Source of the DNA: an uncultured Wohlfahrtiimonas sp.
GTDB taxonomy: Bacteria; Pseudomonadota; Gammaproteobacteria; Cardiobacteriales; Wohlfahrtiimonadaceae
Reading direction: 5' to 3'
Length of the DNA stretch: 37,080 nucleotides
Assembly: GCA_947630895.1 (NCBI GenBank)
Contig: CANRJJ010000013.1
Location: 1-37,080, forward strand
Shown piece after piece: positions 7,943-17,149 of the stretch (position 1 is its first letter; the number at the start of each line of letters is the position of its first letter). The notes beneath the pieces are model-generated. The model was given only the letters and a program-made list of their open reading frames with translations. It was not told the DNA's origin and made no database searches. The translations under genes were made by a program, and so were the position numbers.

Positions 7943-9220
7943 ATGAAATATAAAATAGTTTATCGAGGGAAGATAAAGCCAAATCTCTCTCATGATCAAA
8001 TCATAGAAAATCTCTCTGAGTTATTAGATGAAAGTCTCGATGATATTCGATCAAGATTTTTTGATACTAATAATAAAGAATTAGTTCTAATCTCAGATTT
8101 AGATAGTCAAGATGCGGATGAGTATAAAGCTGCGCTAGAAGAAGCAGGTTTAATTGCTGACATTGATATTGATTTTGATGAAAACTTTGGATTTAATGAT
8201 TGGCTAGATGATGAAGCCGTTAAGGCTAAGCCAGTTGCTACTAACGAAAATAACCTTGAAATTTTTATTGAGCCAGTTATTGAAGAATCAGCTACAACAA
8301 AAAATGCTGACATTCGAAAAAAATTTTTGGAAGCTCAGGATTTCACTTTAGCCAAAATAGAAGAAGATGCCGCAACTGGTGAGGTAAACAGAGTTGAAAA
8401 ATTAAAGAAAATTGCTAAAAAAGTAGAAAGTGACATAGTTATTGTTGATAACAATAAAGAAGCTATTCCTCCAATGTTTGATAGCGGCGTAAGAGTAGGC
8501 AGAGTGCGTTTTATTTATCGTATTACTTTAGCTTTCGCAATTTTGATGGCATGTTTAAATATACTGCCAATTCAGTTATTTAAAGTTATTGGCAATACAA
8601 GTATTGTTGTAACTATTATTATGACAGTTGTGGCTTTAATTTTTGTCTTGATAGTGATTACACAAAGATTATGTGACTTGGATAATCTATCTATTGGTAA
8701 AATGGCTTTTGTGACCATAATATTATGTACATTATTTTTGAGTATAATGATTAATGATTATTATGCGTTAAATGCTGAAAAAATTAAGTTCGCTAAACAC
8801 TTCTTACAACTTAACGCTTTAGATAGTAATTTTTTCAATTTGCAAAGTACTTTGGATAACTACTTAGCGAATGACTCGCAATCATATTTATTGAAAAAAA
8901 TTGATTCGATCATTAAGTGGTTTGTATACGTTGTTGTGATTATAGGGGCGATTGCACTGTTTGCCTTACCGGGTATTAAAGGTAATAATCAGTATGGGTC
9001 TCCTTCGGGTATTCCTACAGTAACAGGGGCGATTATATTTATTATTTGCTTAATTGGATTTATATATGCTTCTGCTTACCCATATCGTACGCCAGAGTTA
9101 AGAGCGAAACACCGTTTATATCAAGTTGATGTTTACGAGTATTTGGGGGTCTTGAAACCATTGCCTCCAGAGTTTGAAGAAGCTTATAAAACGTATCTCC
9201 GTAAAAAAACAACAAAATAG
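7943..9220 (+). CDS. DUF805-domain membrane protein with cytosolic N-terminal domain
   Basis: Protein of 425 residues, function unknown. Residues 1-75 (YKIVYRGKIKPN, then ADEYKAALEEAGL) resemble the small N-terminal module seen in other DUF805 proteins. Residues about 76-180 are highly charged and probably flexible. From about 185 a DUF805-like membrane part begins: RVGRVRFIYR, hydrophobic segments near 190-210, 220-240 and 250-268, then QRLCDLDN between the second and third, and later ALPGIKGNNQYGSP, a clear DUF805 signature. Between them lies a hydrophilic insertion of about 60 residues (270-325) not usual for the compact domain. Two further hydrophobic segments lie near 325-345 and 355-375. 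DUF805 proteins have no assigned function. It is alone on its transcript, with a hairpin following. Confidence 0.65.
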   Translation: MKYKIVYRGKIKPNLSHDQIIENLSELLDESLDDIRSRFFDTNNKELVLISDLDSQDADEYKAALEEAGLIADIDIDFDENFGFNDWLDDEAVKAKPVATNENNLEIFIEPVIEESATTKNADIRKKFLEAQDFTLAKIEEDAATGEVNRVEKLKKIAKKVESDIVIVDNNKEAIPPMFDSGVRVGRVRFIYRITLAFAILMACLNILPIQLFKVIGNTSIVVTIIMTVVALIFVLIVITQRLCDLDNLSIGKMAFVTIILCTLFLSIMINDYYALNAEKIKFAKHFLQLNALDSNFFNLQSTLDNYLANDSQSYLLKKIDSIIKWFVYVVVIIGAIALFALPGIKGNNQYGSPSGIPTVTGAIIFIICLIGFIYASAYPYRTPELRAKHRLYQVDVYEYLGVLKPLPPEFEEAYKTYLRKKTTK

Positions 9221-9259
9221 TCGCAAATCCATTATAATCACGGGTCATTATTTGAATTC

Positions 9260-9288
9260 AGGAGAGAAATCATATAGAGTTCTCTCCT
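9260..9288 (+). terminator. Hairpin between the DUF805 gene and lepA
   Basis: Perfect 9-bp arms AGGAGAGAA (9260-9268) and TTCTCTCCT (9280-9288) with an 11-nt loop, followed by CTTTATTT. It probably terminates the DUF805 transcript. It ends 24 bp before the lepA start, and the 5' arm resembles a Shine-Dalgarno sequence, so a role in the lepA leader is also possible. Confidence 0.5.
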
Positions 9289-9312
9289 CTTTATTTGAAA
9301 GAAATTAACTGC

Positions 9313-11106
9313 ATGAAGAACATTAGAAACTTTTCCATTATTGCCCACATTGATCATGGTAAATCAACCATCGCTGATCGTTTCATTCAAATCTGTGATG
9401 GATTAAGTGATAGAGAGATGGAGGCACAAGTTTTAGACTCCATGGACATCGAAAGAGAGCGAGGAATAACGATCAAAGCTCACTCAGTGTCTTTGGATTA
9501 TAAATCTAAAAAGAATGGTGAGGTTTATCATCTAAACTTTATTGATACGCCAGGACACGTTGACTTCTCTTATGAAGTGTCGCGTTCATTATTTGCGTGT
9601 GAAGGTGCATTATTGGTTGTTGATGCTGCACAAGGTGTAGAAGCACAATCAGTAGCAAACTGCTATACGGCGATTGATCATGGTTTAGAAGTTGTTCCTG
9701 TATTGAATAAAATTGATCTTCCAGCAGCTGATCCTATGAAAGTTGCTGCTGAAATTGAAGATATTATCGGCATTGAAGCCATTGATGCAGTTCAGTGTTC
9801 TGCAAAAAGTGGTTTAGGTGTTGAAGATGTATTAGAAGACTTAATTGCTAGAATTCCACCACCAAAGGGTGATCCGAATGCGCCATTAAAGGCGTTGATC
9901 ATTGACTCATGGTTTGACCCATATGTTGGTGTTATTTCTTTGGTGCGTATTTTTGAAGGAACTTTAAAACCACGCGATAAAATGCAAGTGATGAGCAGTA
10001 AACGAGTTTACCAAGTGAGTCATGTTGGTGTGTTTACACCAAAGCGTGAAGATAAAGCTTCTTTGTCTGCGGGCCAAGTAGGGTTTGTCATTGCAGGCAT
10101 CAAAGAAATTGATGGTGTTCCAGTGGGTGATACTTTAACACTGGAAAATAATCCGGCGGCCGAAGCTGTTCCAGGCTTCCAAAAAGTACAGTCACGAGTT
10201 TTCTCTGGCTTATTCCCAGTAGATTCAACAGATTTTGAAAACTTGCGTGAAGCATTAGAAAAATTACGATTAAATGATGCATCATTGAACTTTGAACCTG
10301 AATCATCGCAAGCACTAGGTTTTGGTTTCCGTTGTGGGTTCTTAGGAATGCTACATATGGAAATTATTCAAGAGCGTTTAGAGCGTGAATATAATTTAGA
10401 TTTAATCACGACAGCACCAACAGTAATTTATGAGCTTGTAACAACTGATGGCGCAACAACAATGATTGATAACCCGAATGATTTGCCACCACCTAATAAG
10501 ATTAGTGAAATCCGTGAGCCAATTATTCGTGCCAATATCTTAACGCCACAAGAATACTTAGGTAACATCATCACTTTATGTATTGAAAAACGTGGTGTTC
10601 AAAAAAATCTTGTGTATGCAGGCTCTCAAGTGCAATTACAATTTGAATTGCCGATGAGTGAAGTTGTATTGGACTTCTTTGATCGCTTGAAATCAATTTC
10701 TCGTGGTTATGCATCTTTTGACTATGAATTTGTGCGTTATGAACCTGCAAACTTGGTGAAAGTTGATATCTTAATCAATGGCGAAATGGTTGATGCATTG
10801 GCATTAATTATCCATAAAGATAATGCAGTTTATCGTGGTCGAGAATTGGTTGAAAAAATGCGTGAATTGATCCCACGCCAAATGTTTGATATTGCGATTC
10901 AAGCTGCGATTGGTGCTAACATTATTGCTAGAAGTACTGTTAAAGCAATGCGTAAAGACGTATTGGCAAAATGCTATGGTGGTGACGTTAGTCGTAAGCG
11001 TAAATTGCTTGATAAGCAAAAAGCAGGTAAAAAACGAATGAAACAAGTAGGGAATGTTGAGATACCACAATCTGCATTCTTGGCTGTATTACAAGTAGAC
11101 AAATAA
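9313..11106 (+). CDS. lepA: Elongation factor 4 (LepA)
   Basis: Ribosome-associated GTPase of 597 residues (E. coli LepA 599). ATG 9313 is preferred to the upstream in-frame TTG at 9295 because family members begin [19 protein letters not shown] and AAAGAA lies at a suitable distance. Seen in order: P-loop AHIDHGKST, switch [28 protein letters not shown], domain II, then [17 protein letters not shown], and the LepA-specific C-terminal domain with [15 protein letters not shown] and [15 protein letters not shown]. LepA assists translation and ribosome biogenesis; older reports describe back-translocation. It heads the lepA-lepB-rnc-era cluster, a common proteobacterial order. Confidence 0.97.
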   Translation: MKNIRNFSIIAHIDHGKSTIADRFIQICDGLSDREMEAQVLDSMDIERERGITIKAHSVSLDYKSKKNGEVYHLNFIDTPGHVDFSYEVSRSLFACEGALLVVDAAQGVEAQSVANCYTAIDHGLEVVPVLNKIDLPAADPMKVAAEIEDIIGIEAIDAVQCSAKSGLGVEDVLEDLIARIPPPKGDPNAPLKALIIDSWFDPYVGVISLVRIFEGTLKPRDKMQVMSSKRVYQVSHVGVFTPKREDKASLSAGQVGFVIAGIKEIDGVPVGDTLTLENNPAAEAVPGFQKVQSRVFSGLFPVDSTDFENLREALEKLRLNDASLNFEPESSQALGFGFRCGFLGMLHMEIIQERLEREYNLDLITTAPTVIYELVTTDGATTMIDNPNDLPPPNKISEIREPIIRANILTPQEYLGNIITLCIEKRGVQKNLVYAGSQVQLQFELPMSEVVLDFFDRLKSISRGYASFDYEFVRYEPANLVKVDILINGEMVDALALIIHKDNAVYRGRELVEKMRELIPRQMFDIAIQAAIGANIIARSTVKAMRKDVLAKCYGGDVSRKRKLLDKQKAGKKRMKQVGNVEIPQSAFLAVLQVDK

Positions 11107-11115
11107 GGAATTATA

Positions 11116-11922
11116 ATGTTTTCCCAATTTACACATTATCTGGCAATAGCAATTGTCCTCTCTGTACCAGTAACAGGTTTAATATTATTGGTAGATAAGC
11201 TTTATTTTAAGAAAAAGAGAGAGAAGGATGCAAAATTACCAGCATTGATAGATTGGGCTGCATTTTTATTTCCTGTTGTATTATTTTTAACAGTTTTAAG
11301 ATCATTCATTGCAGAACCATTTATTATTCCAAGTGGTTCAATGCAGCCTACTTTGTATGCTGGTGATATGATCGTTGCTAATAGATGGTCATTCGGTTTG
11401 CGTTACCCAATTACGAATAAACGTATTTTTAGTGAAGTGGGTGAAGGCGTTGAACGTGGTGATATCGCTGTTTTTAAATATCCTGTAGATCCTCGCATTA
11501 ACTATATTAAGCGTATTGTTGGTTTGCCAGGTGATGTTATTGATTATAAAAACAAACAACTCACCATTAATGGCGAAGTCGTTAAATACGAATATGATGG
11601 TAAAGCTTTAGAGCCTGAAAGTGATTTGTTATATACAGAGTTTTTACCTTCACAAAATGGCATTGTTGAACATGGCATTCAAGTGGCGCCTTACAATACA
11701 ACCGCAGATCATGGAATGGGCTTAAAACAGCAGTTTCCATTTAAAGTCCCAGAAGGCAAATATTTAGCATTTGGTGATAATCGAGATAATAGTGCAGACA
11801 GCCGTTTCTGGGGATTTGTCACAGATGACCAATTGGTTGGTAAAGCTAACTTTATCTGGATGAACTATAAATGCGTGACGCAATTGAAAGATTGTGATCA
11901 TATTTTCACGATACTTAAGTAA
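11116..11922 (+). CDS. lepB: Signal peptidase I (LepB)
   Basis: Inner-membrane serine protease of 268 residues that removes signal peptides from exported pre-proteins. Two hydrophobic segments are seen (about 7-27 and 55-72), then the catalytic region outside the membrane: Ser in IPSGSMQPTL (near residue 76), Lys in NYIKRIVGLPGD (near 135) forming the Ser-Lys dyad, and the box GDNRDNSADSRFWG. It is shorter than E. coli LepB (324), mainly from a smaller middle insertion. It begins 9 bp after lepA, and rnc follows 3 bp after its stop, so the genes are co-transcribed. Confidence 0.96.
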   Translation: MFSQFTHYLAIAIVLSVPVTGLILLVDKLYFKKKREKDAKLPALIDWAAFLFPVVLFLTVLRSFIAEPFIIPSGSMQPTLYAGDMIVANRWSFGLRYPITNKRIFSEVGEGVERGDIAVFKYPVDPRINYIKRIVGLPGDVIDYKNKQLTINGEVVKYEYDGKALEPESDLLYTEFLPSQNGIVEHGIQVAPYNTTADHGMGLKQQFPFKVPEGKYLAFGDNRDNSADSRFWGFVTDDQLVGKANFIWMNYKCVTQLKDCDHIFTILK

Positions 11923-11925
11923 CTT

Positions 11926-12600
11926 ATGATTGATCAATTACAACTTAAATTAGACTATACTTTTAAGAACCATTCTTTATTAAAACAAGCATTGGTGCAT
12001 AGATCTGTATCTAGAGCACACAATGAACGCTTGGAGTTTTTAGGGGATGGCTGTTTAAACTTTATTATTGCTTATGCATTGTATGAGCGCTACCCAGATG
12101 CGAAAGAAGGAGAGTTATCTAACATTCGTGCGCACTTGGTAAAAGAAGGTACATTGCATAAATTAGCCAATAAGCTCGATCTACAAAAATATTTGGTGAT
12201 CAGCTATGGCGAACGTAAAAATGATGGTGCAAAGCGCGCAGGTATTTTAGCGGATACTGTTGAAGCAATCATTGCGGCCATCTTTATTGATGGTGGTTTT
12301 GATGCTGCACAAAAAGTTGTGTTAAAACTCTATGATTCAGAACTGCATACAATTAATGAAAAATCATTTCAGTTTGTTACTGAAGCAGTCAAAGATCCTA
12401 AAAGTCGTTTGCAAGAGCATTTGCAAGCCACAAGCCAAACTATTCCAGAGTATGAAGTTGTTTCTATTGAAGGTCAGGATCATGCCCAGACTTTTAAAGT
12501 AGCATGTCATGCTCAGTCACTAACAACTGTAGCAGAAGGAACAAGCAAAAAGCGTGCAGAGCAAAATGCAGCTCAATTAATGCTTGAGAAATTATTATGA
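11926..12600 (+). CDS. rnc: Ribonuclease III
   Basis: Double-strand-specific endoribonuclease of 224 residues (E. coli 226) that processes rRNA precursors and structured mRNAs. The RNase III signature reads NERLEFLGDGCLN (usual GDS has become GDG), with the catalytic Glu and Asp intact; the second acidic pair is in ILADTVEAIIAA. The C-terminal dsRNA-binding domain starts near DPKSRLQEHLQA and ends with SKKRAEQNAAQLMLEKL. There is no good Shine-Dalgarno sequence before ATG 11926, consistent with coupling to lepB. Its TGA overlaps the era start (ATGA). Confidence 0.96.
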   Translation: MIDQLQLKLDYTFKNHSLLKQALVHRSVSRAHNERLEFLGDGCLNFIIAYALYERYPDAKEGELSNIRAHLVKEGTLHKLANKLDLQKYLVISYGERKNDGAKRAGILADTVEAIIAAIFIDGGFDAAQKVVLKLYDSELHTINEKSFQFVTEAVKDPKSRLQEHLQATSQTIPEYEVVSIEGQDHAQTFKVACHAQSLTTVAEGTSKKRAEQNAAQLMLEKLL

Positions 12601-13493
12601 ATCAACATTCCGGTTATGTATCAATCATAGGTCGTCCTAACGTTGGTAAATCAACATTGATGAACCGTTTAATTGGACAAAAAATAAGTATTACTTCGAG
12701 TAAACCGCAGACAACTCGTCATGCGATTACTGGTATTTATACCGATCATTATTGCCAAGCAATATTTATTGATACACCAGGTTTACATAAAGCTGAACAT
12801 TCAGCGTTGAACCGTCAATTAAATAAAACAGCAACCAGCTCATTAGAAATGGCAGATGTGATTTTATATATGGTGGAAGCTTTAAAATTTACGCCAGATG
12901 ATGAGTTGGCATTAAAGCGTTTAACATATATTGATAAACCTGTGATCTTAGTGGTTAACAAGATCGATCATGTTAAAGATAAAGAAGAGTTATTCCCGTT
13001 TTTATCTGAAATGATGGCTAAATATAAGTTTGTTGAATGCATTCCAATCTCTGCGTTGGATGATAAACAAATGAAGTTAGTGATTAAGTCATTAACGCAT
13101 TATTTGCCTGAGCAAGAATTTTTATTTGATGAAGATGAAATTACAACTGCATCAAGTGCTTTCTTAGCGAGTGAAGTTTTACGTGAAAAATTAACACGTC
13201 GTTTGAACCAAGAATTGCCATATGCTTTAACTGTAGAAATTGAAAGCTTTGAAGAAGATGCTGAAATTATCAGAATCAATGCTGTAGTTTGGGTAGAAAG
13301 AGAAACCCAAAAAGGTATCGTAATTGGTAAAAGTGGTGCAACTTTAAGAGATGCAAGCACTCAAGCTCGCCAAGATTTAGAAAAGTTGTATAACAAAAAA
13401 GTATTCTTAAAGGCATTTGTGAAAGTTCGCCAAGGTTGGTCAGATGATGAAAGATCTTTGAATGCATTGGGTTATATGAGCACAGATTTGTAA
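12597..13493 (+). CDS. era: GTPase Era
   Basis: Essential GTPase of 298 residues (E. coli 301) that binds the 3' end of 16S rRNA during 30S maturation. Motifs in order: P-loop GRPNVGKSTLMN, switch I QTTRHAITGI, DTPGLH, NKIDHV, SAL; then the KH domain with GIVIGKSGATLRDASTQAR, KVFLKAFVKVRQGWSDDE, and the tail LGY. The ATGA overlap with rnc implies translational coupling. A clear terminator follows, so this is the last gene of the lepA operon. Confidence 0.97.
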   Translation: MNQHSGYVSIIGRPNVGKSTLMNRLIGQKISITSSKPQTTRHAITGIYTDHYCQAIFIDTPGLHKAEHSALNRQLNKTATSSLEMADVILYMVEALKFTPDDELALKRLTYIDKPVILVVNKIDHVKDKEELFPFLSEMMAKYKFVECIPISALDDKQMKLVIKSLTHYLPEQEFLFDEDEITTASSAFLASEVLREKLTRRLNQELPYALTVEIESFEEDAEIIRINAVVWVERETQKGIVIGKSGATLRDASTQARQDLEKLYNKKVFLKAFVKVRQGWSDDERSLNALGYMSTDL

Positions 13494-13522
13494 GAATCTT
13501 TTATTACAACGATTATTGAATC

Positions 13523-13550
13523 AATGCTGCATCTAAGTGCAGCATTTTTT
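13523..13550 (+). terminator. Rho-independent terminator after era
   Basis: Arms ATGCTGCA (13524-13531) and TGCAGCAT (13538-13545) with a 6-nt loop, extended by one A-T pair and followed by a run of six T. It lies 30 bp after era and ends the lepA-era transcript. Confidence 0.9.
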
Positions 13551-13577
13551 ATATTACATATTTAGGTTATAAAATTT

Positions 13578-14417
13578 ATGTTGAGTTATAGACATGGTTT
13601 TCATGCAGGTAATCATGCGGATGTATTAAAACATTACGTACTTTTTTCTGTTTTGAATTATTACAATGAGAAAGATAAACCATATTGGTACATTGATACC
13701 CATTCAGGTGCAGGTTTATATGATATTAACCATGAGTTTGCTGAAAAAACGGGTGAATATCACGAAGGGATTGGTTTATTACAAAAAAGTAAAAATTTGC
13801 CTAAAGAGCTATTGGAGTTTTTGGAATTTTTAGTTCAATTCCAAATCAATAAAAAATTGTATCCAGGATCACCTGTGATTGCACAAAAAATCGTTCGTTC
13901 TGTAGATCGCATAAAACTATTTGAATTACATCCAGCAGATAGTGAACATTTAATCAATAATTTCAAAGGGCAAGGCATTAAATATCAAGTGCAAAAAAGT
14001 GATGGTTTTCAAGGCTTGATTAGTTTGTTGCCACCATCATCTCGTCGAGCAGTTGTATTAATTGATCCACCATATGAAGATAAAAATGACTATCGCACTG
14101 TAGTTAATACCTTGAAAGAAGCATATAAAAGGTTTTCAACGGGTTGCTATATGGTTTGGTATCCATTATTGATGCGCGATGAAAGTTTGTCTTTGCCAGG
14201 AAAATTGCAAAGAGCGCTTGCTGATAATTTCTTAAATGTGACTTTATCTGTATATGAGCCAAATGGTGAACAATTTGGGATGTTTGGTAGTGGTTTATTT
14301 ATTGTTAATCCACCTTACACACTGAAAAAAGAGCTAGAAAAAATCATGCCAATTTTAGTGGATATTTTAGGTCAAGATGCTGGTGCTAATTATACTTTAG
14401 AATATTCTAATAACTAA
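13578..14417 (+). CDS. rlmJ: 23S rRNA A2030 N6-methyltransferase RlmJ
   Basis: SAM-dependent methyltransferase of 279 residues (E. coli RlmJ, formerly YhiR, 280) that modifies A2030 in domain V of 23S rRNA. Family marks are the N-terminal YRHGFHAGNHADVLKH, DTHSGAGLYD, YPGSPVIAQ, FELHPAD, and the catalytic DPPYE (near residue 162). It stands alone between two strong terminators, so it has its own promoter in the short gap after era; none is obvious. The ribosome site is weak (TAGGTTA). Confidence 0.96.
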   Translation: MLSYRHGFHAGNHADVLKHYVLFSVLNYYNEKDKPYWYIDTHSGAGLYDINHEFAEKTGEYHEGIGLLQKSKNLPKELLEFLEFLVQFQINKKLYPGSPVIAQKIVRSVDRIKLFELHPADSEHLINNFKGQGIKYQVQKSDGFQGLISLLPPSSRRAVVLIDPPYEDKNDYRTVVNTLKEAYKRFSTGCYMVWYPLLMRDESLSLPGKLQRALADNFLNVTLSVYEPNGEQFGMFGSGLFIVNPPYTLKKELEKIMPILVDILGQDAGANYTLEYSNN

Positions 14418-14421
14418 TAAG

Positions 14422-14450
14422 AAAAAGCCCTGAGAGATCAGGGCTTTTTT
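14422..14450 (+). terminator. Rho-independent terminator after rlmJ
   Basis: AAAAAGCCCTGA and TCAGGGCTTTTT arms with a 4-nt loop (GAGA) end in a T run. The A-rich 5' flank lets it work in both directions. Confidence 0.92.
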
Positions 14451-14473
14451 AGGGGGAGAGTAATCGTATAAAA

Positions 14474-14498
14474 CAGTTTCATCTAAATCTTGAAACTG
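14474..14498. repeat. Short inverted repeat between rlmJ and actP
   Basis: Perfect 8-bp arms CAGTTTCA (14474-14481) and TGAAACTG (14491-14498) with a 9-nt spacer, in the convergent gap. There is no T tract, so it is not a canonical terminator. Function unknown. Confidence 0.4.
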
Positions 14499-14584
14499 AA
14501 TTAAGTTTACTCTTTTTACAAAACTTTTCAATTCTTTTTTATGAGAATATAATAAAAATTGATTTAACTTTTTTATGAAAATAT

Positions 14585-14619
14585 AAAAAGCCCGATTAAA
14601 TTAATGATTAATCGAGCTT
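14585..14619 (-). terminator. Rho-independent terminator after actP
   Basis: Read on the minus strand, AAGCTCGATTAA pairs with TTAATCGGGCTT (one G-U pair) over an 8-nt loop and is followed by TTTTT. It lies 25 bp past the actP stop. Confidence 0.85.
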
Positions 14620-14644
14620 GATATAGATATTATTATCTTAATTA

Positions 14645-16345
14645 TTAAGCTTTTTTCTCTTCAAAAAACTCAGGATGATTCACTTGGCGATACTGTTGAA
14701 CTGCTACAGAAATACCTTCACCACCGATATGAGAACGAACATACTGGCTAATGAATTTAGCTTTTTCTTCTTCCGCAGATCTAGATTTATCCATTGTTGA
14801 AACAATGTATGTCACTAAAAATGCGATTGGGATAGAGAAAAGAGCAGGGTTGTTATAAGGGAAGATTGCACTGTCATGACCCAATACATTCACCCAAACT
14901 TCTGGGCCTAGTAAGATCATTACAACTGCGGTAATTAAACCAATAGTACCACCAGCAACCGCACCATTTGTTGTTAACTTGCTCCAATACATTGATAAGA
15001 ATAGTAATGGGAAGTTAGCTGATGCAGCGATAGAGAATGCTAAGCCTACTAAGAATGCAACGTTTTGATGCTCAAATAATAAACCAAGTAAGATCGCAAT
15101 AATACCTAATGCTGCTGTTGTTAATCGAGAAATTAACAATTCAGTTTTCATAACAGGTTTGCCTTTTTTGATCACGTTTGCATAAAAATCGTGACTGATT
15201 GCTGATGCACCTGACAATGTTAAACCTGCAACTACCGCAACTAAAGTTGCAAATGTAACAGCTGACATGAAACCTAAGAACACATTACCACCAATTGCAT
15301 GCGATAAATGAATAGCTACCATGTTTACACCACCAACAATTGCACCTTCTGGTGTTGTATAATCAGGTTGGTTCATGATGTAAACAATCGCACCGAAACC
15401 AATGATGAACATTAATAAGTAGAAATAACCAATAAAGCCAGTCGCATACAGCGCAGATTTTCTAGCTTCTTTAGCATCTTTTACTGTAAAGAATCTCATT
15501 AAAATATGTGGTAAACCTGCAGTACCAAACATTAAACCAATACCTAAAGAAATGGTATCAATTGGATTTGGATAACGTAAGCCAGGCTTCATCAATGCTT
15601 CACCATCTTTGTGAATTTCTGTTGCCTTCACAAATAATGTTTCGAGGTTAAAGCCAACCCAGTAAAGTACGATGATAGACATAAAAGTTGCACCGACTAA
15701 GATCAAAACTGCTTTGATCATTTGTACCCAAGTCGTTGCTAACATTCCGCCTAAAAGTACATAAACCATCATCAAAATACCGACGATGAATACTGCGATG
15801 TTGTAGTTCAAGCCGAATAACAATTCAATTAATTTACCTGCACCAACCATTTGTGCAATTAAATATAAAAGTACGATGGTTAAAGTTGAGAATACTGCCA
15901 AAATTCTAATAGGAGTTTGGCGCAATCTAAAAGCTGTTACGTCTGCAAATGTGAAGCGACCTAAGTTACGGAATCTTTCTGCCATTAATAACAATATCAC
16001 AGGCCAGCCGATGAAGAAACCAAATGCATAGATTAAACCATCATAGCCTGAGGTAAATACCAAAGCTGAAATACCTAAGAAAGAAGCAGAAGATAAATAG
16101 TCACCTGCAATTGCTAAACCATTTTGGAAACCTGAGATTCCACCACCAGCGGTATAGAAGTCAGATGCTGATTTTGTACGGTTTGATGCCCAAAATGTAA
16201 TAGCAATGGTTGCAAAGACGAACACGAAGAACATGATAATCGCTGTCCAGTTTTTTCCACCCGTTGCATTGGTTTGTGCGACTGCAAAGCCAAATAAGCC
16301 AACAGCAATTAAGCATAAAATTTGATTAAGTAGTTTATTTCTCAT
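14645..16345 (-). CDS. actP: Cation/acetate symporter ActP
   Basis: Sodium:solute symporter of 566 residues that takes up acetate and some other short carboxylates. ATG 16345 is chosen because AAGGAGAT (in 16351-16360) sits 7 nt before it; the in-frame TTG at 16351 has no spacing for that site. An N-terminal signal-like helix (ending near FAVAQ) is typical of ActP. SSS-family marks are [54 protein letters not shown], and [14 protein letters not shown]. It overlaps yjcH by 11 bases, the usual yjcH-actP pairing; an acs gene, usually upstream in enterics, is not here. It may feed acetyl-CoA synthesis in a bacterium that uses acetate. Confidence 0.95.
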   Translation of the reverse strand: MRNKLLNQILCLIAVGLFGFAVAQTNATGGKNWTAIIMFFVFVFATIAITFWASNRTKSASDFYTAGGGISGFQNGLAIAGDYLSSASFLGISALVFTSGYDGLIYAFGFFIGWPVILLLMAERFRNLGRFTFADVTAFRLRQTPIRILAVFSTLTIVLLYLIAQMVGAGKLIELLFGLNYNIAVFIVGILMMVYVLLGGMLATTWVQMIKAVLILVGATFMSIIVLYWVGFNLETLFVKATEIHKDGEALMKPGLRYPNPIDTISLGIGLMFGTAGLPHILMRFFTVKDAKEARKSALYATGFIGYFYLLMFIIGFGAIVYIMNQPDYTTPEGAIVGGVNMVAIHLSHAIGGNVFLGFMSAVTFATLVAVVAGLTLSGASAISHDFYANVIKKGKPVMKTELLISRLTTAALGIIAILLGLLFEHQNVAFLVGLAFSIAASANFPLLFLSMYWSKLTTNGAVAGGTIGLITAVVMILLGPEVWVNVLGHDSAIFPYNNPALFSIPIAFLVTYIVSTMDKSRSAEEEKAKFISQYVRSHIGGEGISVAVQQYRQVNHPEFFEEKKA

Positions 16346-16688
16346 TGCCAATCTCCTTAATCAAATTTGCCGATAATGGATCATAATAAGTATTTGTTTT
16401 ATGAACATAGTATCCAGTGACAAGAATAGTCCAAATGATTAAAAAGAAGCCTGCAGGAATCCCCCAAGTTGTGACCATTTTTTCTGATAATGGAATACCT
16501 AATATATCTGGTGCAAAGGCTGTACCAACAATGAGTAGAACATATAGTCCCAATGTCAAAGCGAGTAAAACTAAACTAAAACGTTGCTTTTTAGCAACCA
16601 TTTCTTTAAATCTTGGATCGTTATAAATACGATTGATAACGACTTCATCATATAGAAGTTCCTTGTTATTTATTATGGGTTCAGCCAT
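16335..16688 (-). CDS. yjcH: DUF485 membrane protein YjcH
   Basis: Small inner-membrane protein of 117 residues. The DUF485 family shows as [16 protein letters not shown] followed by two hydrophobic segments (about 40-62 and 75-97), then [14 protein letters not shown]. It is almost always encoded just before actP and is thought to assist or accompany the symporter, with no direct mechanism known. GGAGGATAT lies before ATG 16688. It is the first gene of the pair, so the promoter lies in the 460-bp gap shared with ilvD; a weak candidate (TTGCAA, 16 bp, TATCTT on the minus strand) is seen but not secure. Confidence 0.9.
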   Translation of the reverse strand: MAEPIINNKELLYDEVVINRIYNDPRFKEMVAKKQRFSLVLLALTLGLYVLLIVGTAFAPDILGIPLSEKMVTTWGIPAGFFLIIWTILVTGYYVHKTNTYYDPLSANLIKEIGNEK

Positions 16689-17021
16689 ATATCCTCCTAA
16701 TTTTAAGTATTAATTATTTATTAAATTAAATTTTTTATGCATTTTGCGCATATTATTTTAAATATTTAAAACGCCTCCTCTTACTAAGAAGATACAAATT
16801 TCTGTAGAATTTGCAAACTAAAACTGAAAAAGATGAACAAATGATATTGATCAAAGAATATTAAATTTTATATTTAACATGTGATTAGTAAAAATTTCAT
16901 CAAGATGATTTGTATTTTGGATCAATATATTTAACGAAATTGTGTAGTCATTTGTAGTGATTTTATAGAAACTAAAAATAGTTACTAATTATGTTGATAA
17001 TTGCTTTTCATTTGGCTGACG

Positions 17022-17032
17022 TGCTATATAAT
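17022..17032 (+). promoter_or_regulatory. Candidate extended -10 promoter for the ilvD leader
   Basis: TGC followed by TATATAAT forms an extended -10 element about 35 bp before the leader peptide start. No convincing -35 is present, as is common for extended -10 promoters. The remaining divergent gap (16689-17021) is AT-rich and I see no gene in it. Confidence 0.4.
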
Positions 17033-17066
17033 TAAAGAGGTAATGTAAGCTCACAAGGCTGAATAA

Positions 17067-17105
17067 ATGGTCATCTTACTAATATTGATCAAACATTATT
17101 TATGA
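17067..17105 (+). CDS. Putative ilvD leader peptide (attenuation)
   Basis: A 12-codon ORF, MVILLILIKHYL, ends at TGA 17103-17105, 44 bp before ilvD. Eight of its twelve residues are Ile, Leu or Val, the end-products of the ilvD pathway. AAGG at 17055-17058 is 8 nt before the ATG. This is the layout of ribosome-mediated attenuators such as ilvL and ivbL, in which scarce charged Ile/Leu/Val tRNA stalls the leader ribosome. The expected GC-rich terminator between leader and ilvD is not clear; a weak long-range pairing is possible (TCACAA 17051-17056 with TTGTGA 17123-17128). Control might instead act on ilvD translation. It is too short for ordinary gene calling, and coincidence in AT-rich DNA is not fully excluded. 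Confidence 0.6.
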   Translation: MVILLILIKHYL

Positions 17106-17149
17106 ATTAATTTAAATAGAATTTGTGATAGCGTAAGCAGGGAAAAAAT

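Noticed and set aside
10804-11070. Antisense ORF inside lepA
   Set aside because: Out-of-frame shadow of a strongly conserved coding region; no ribosome site or family match.
17036-17048. ATG-TAA minimal ORF after AGAGG
   Set aside because: The site is only 2 nt from the ATG, too close, and the ORF is a start-stop pair; the leader ORF at 17067 has better spacing.
16850-17100. TTGAT/ATCAA-like FNR or CRP sites in the ilvD-yjcH gap
   Set aside because: Half-sites occur (TTGATCAA, TGTGAT) but none with the required spacing to a matching half.
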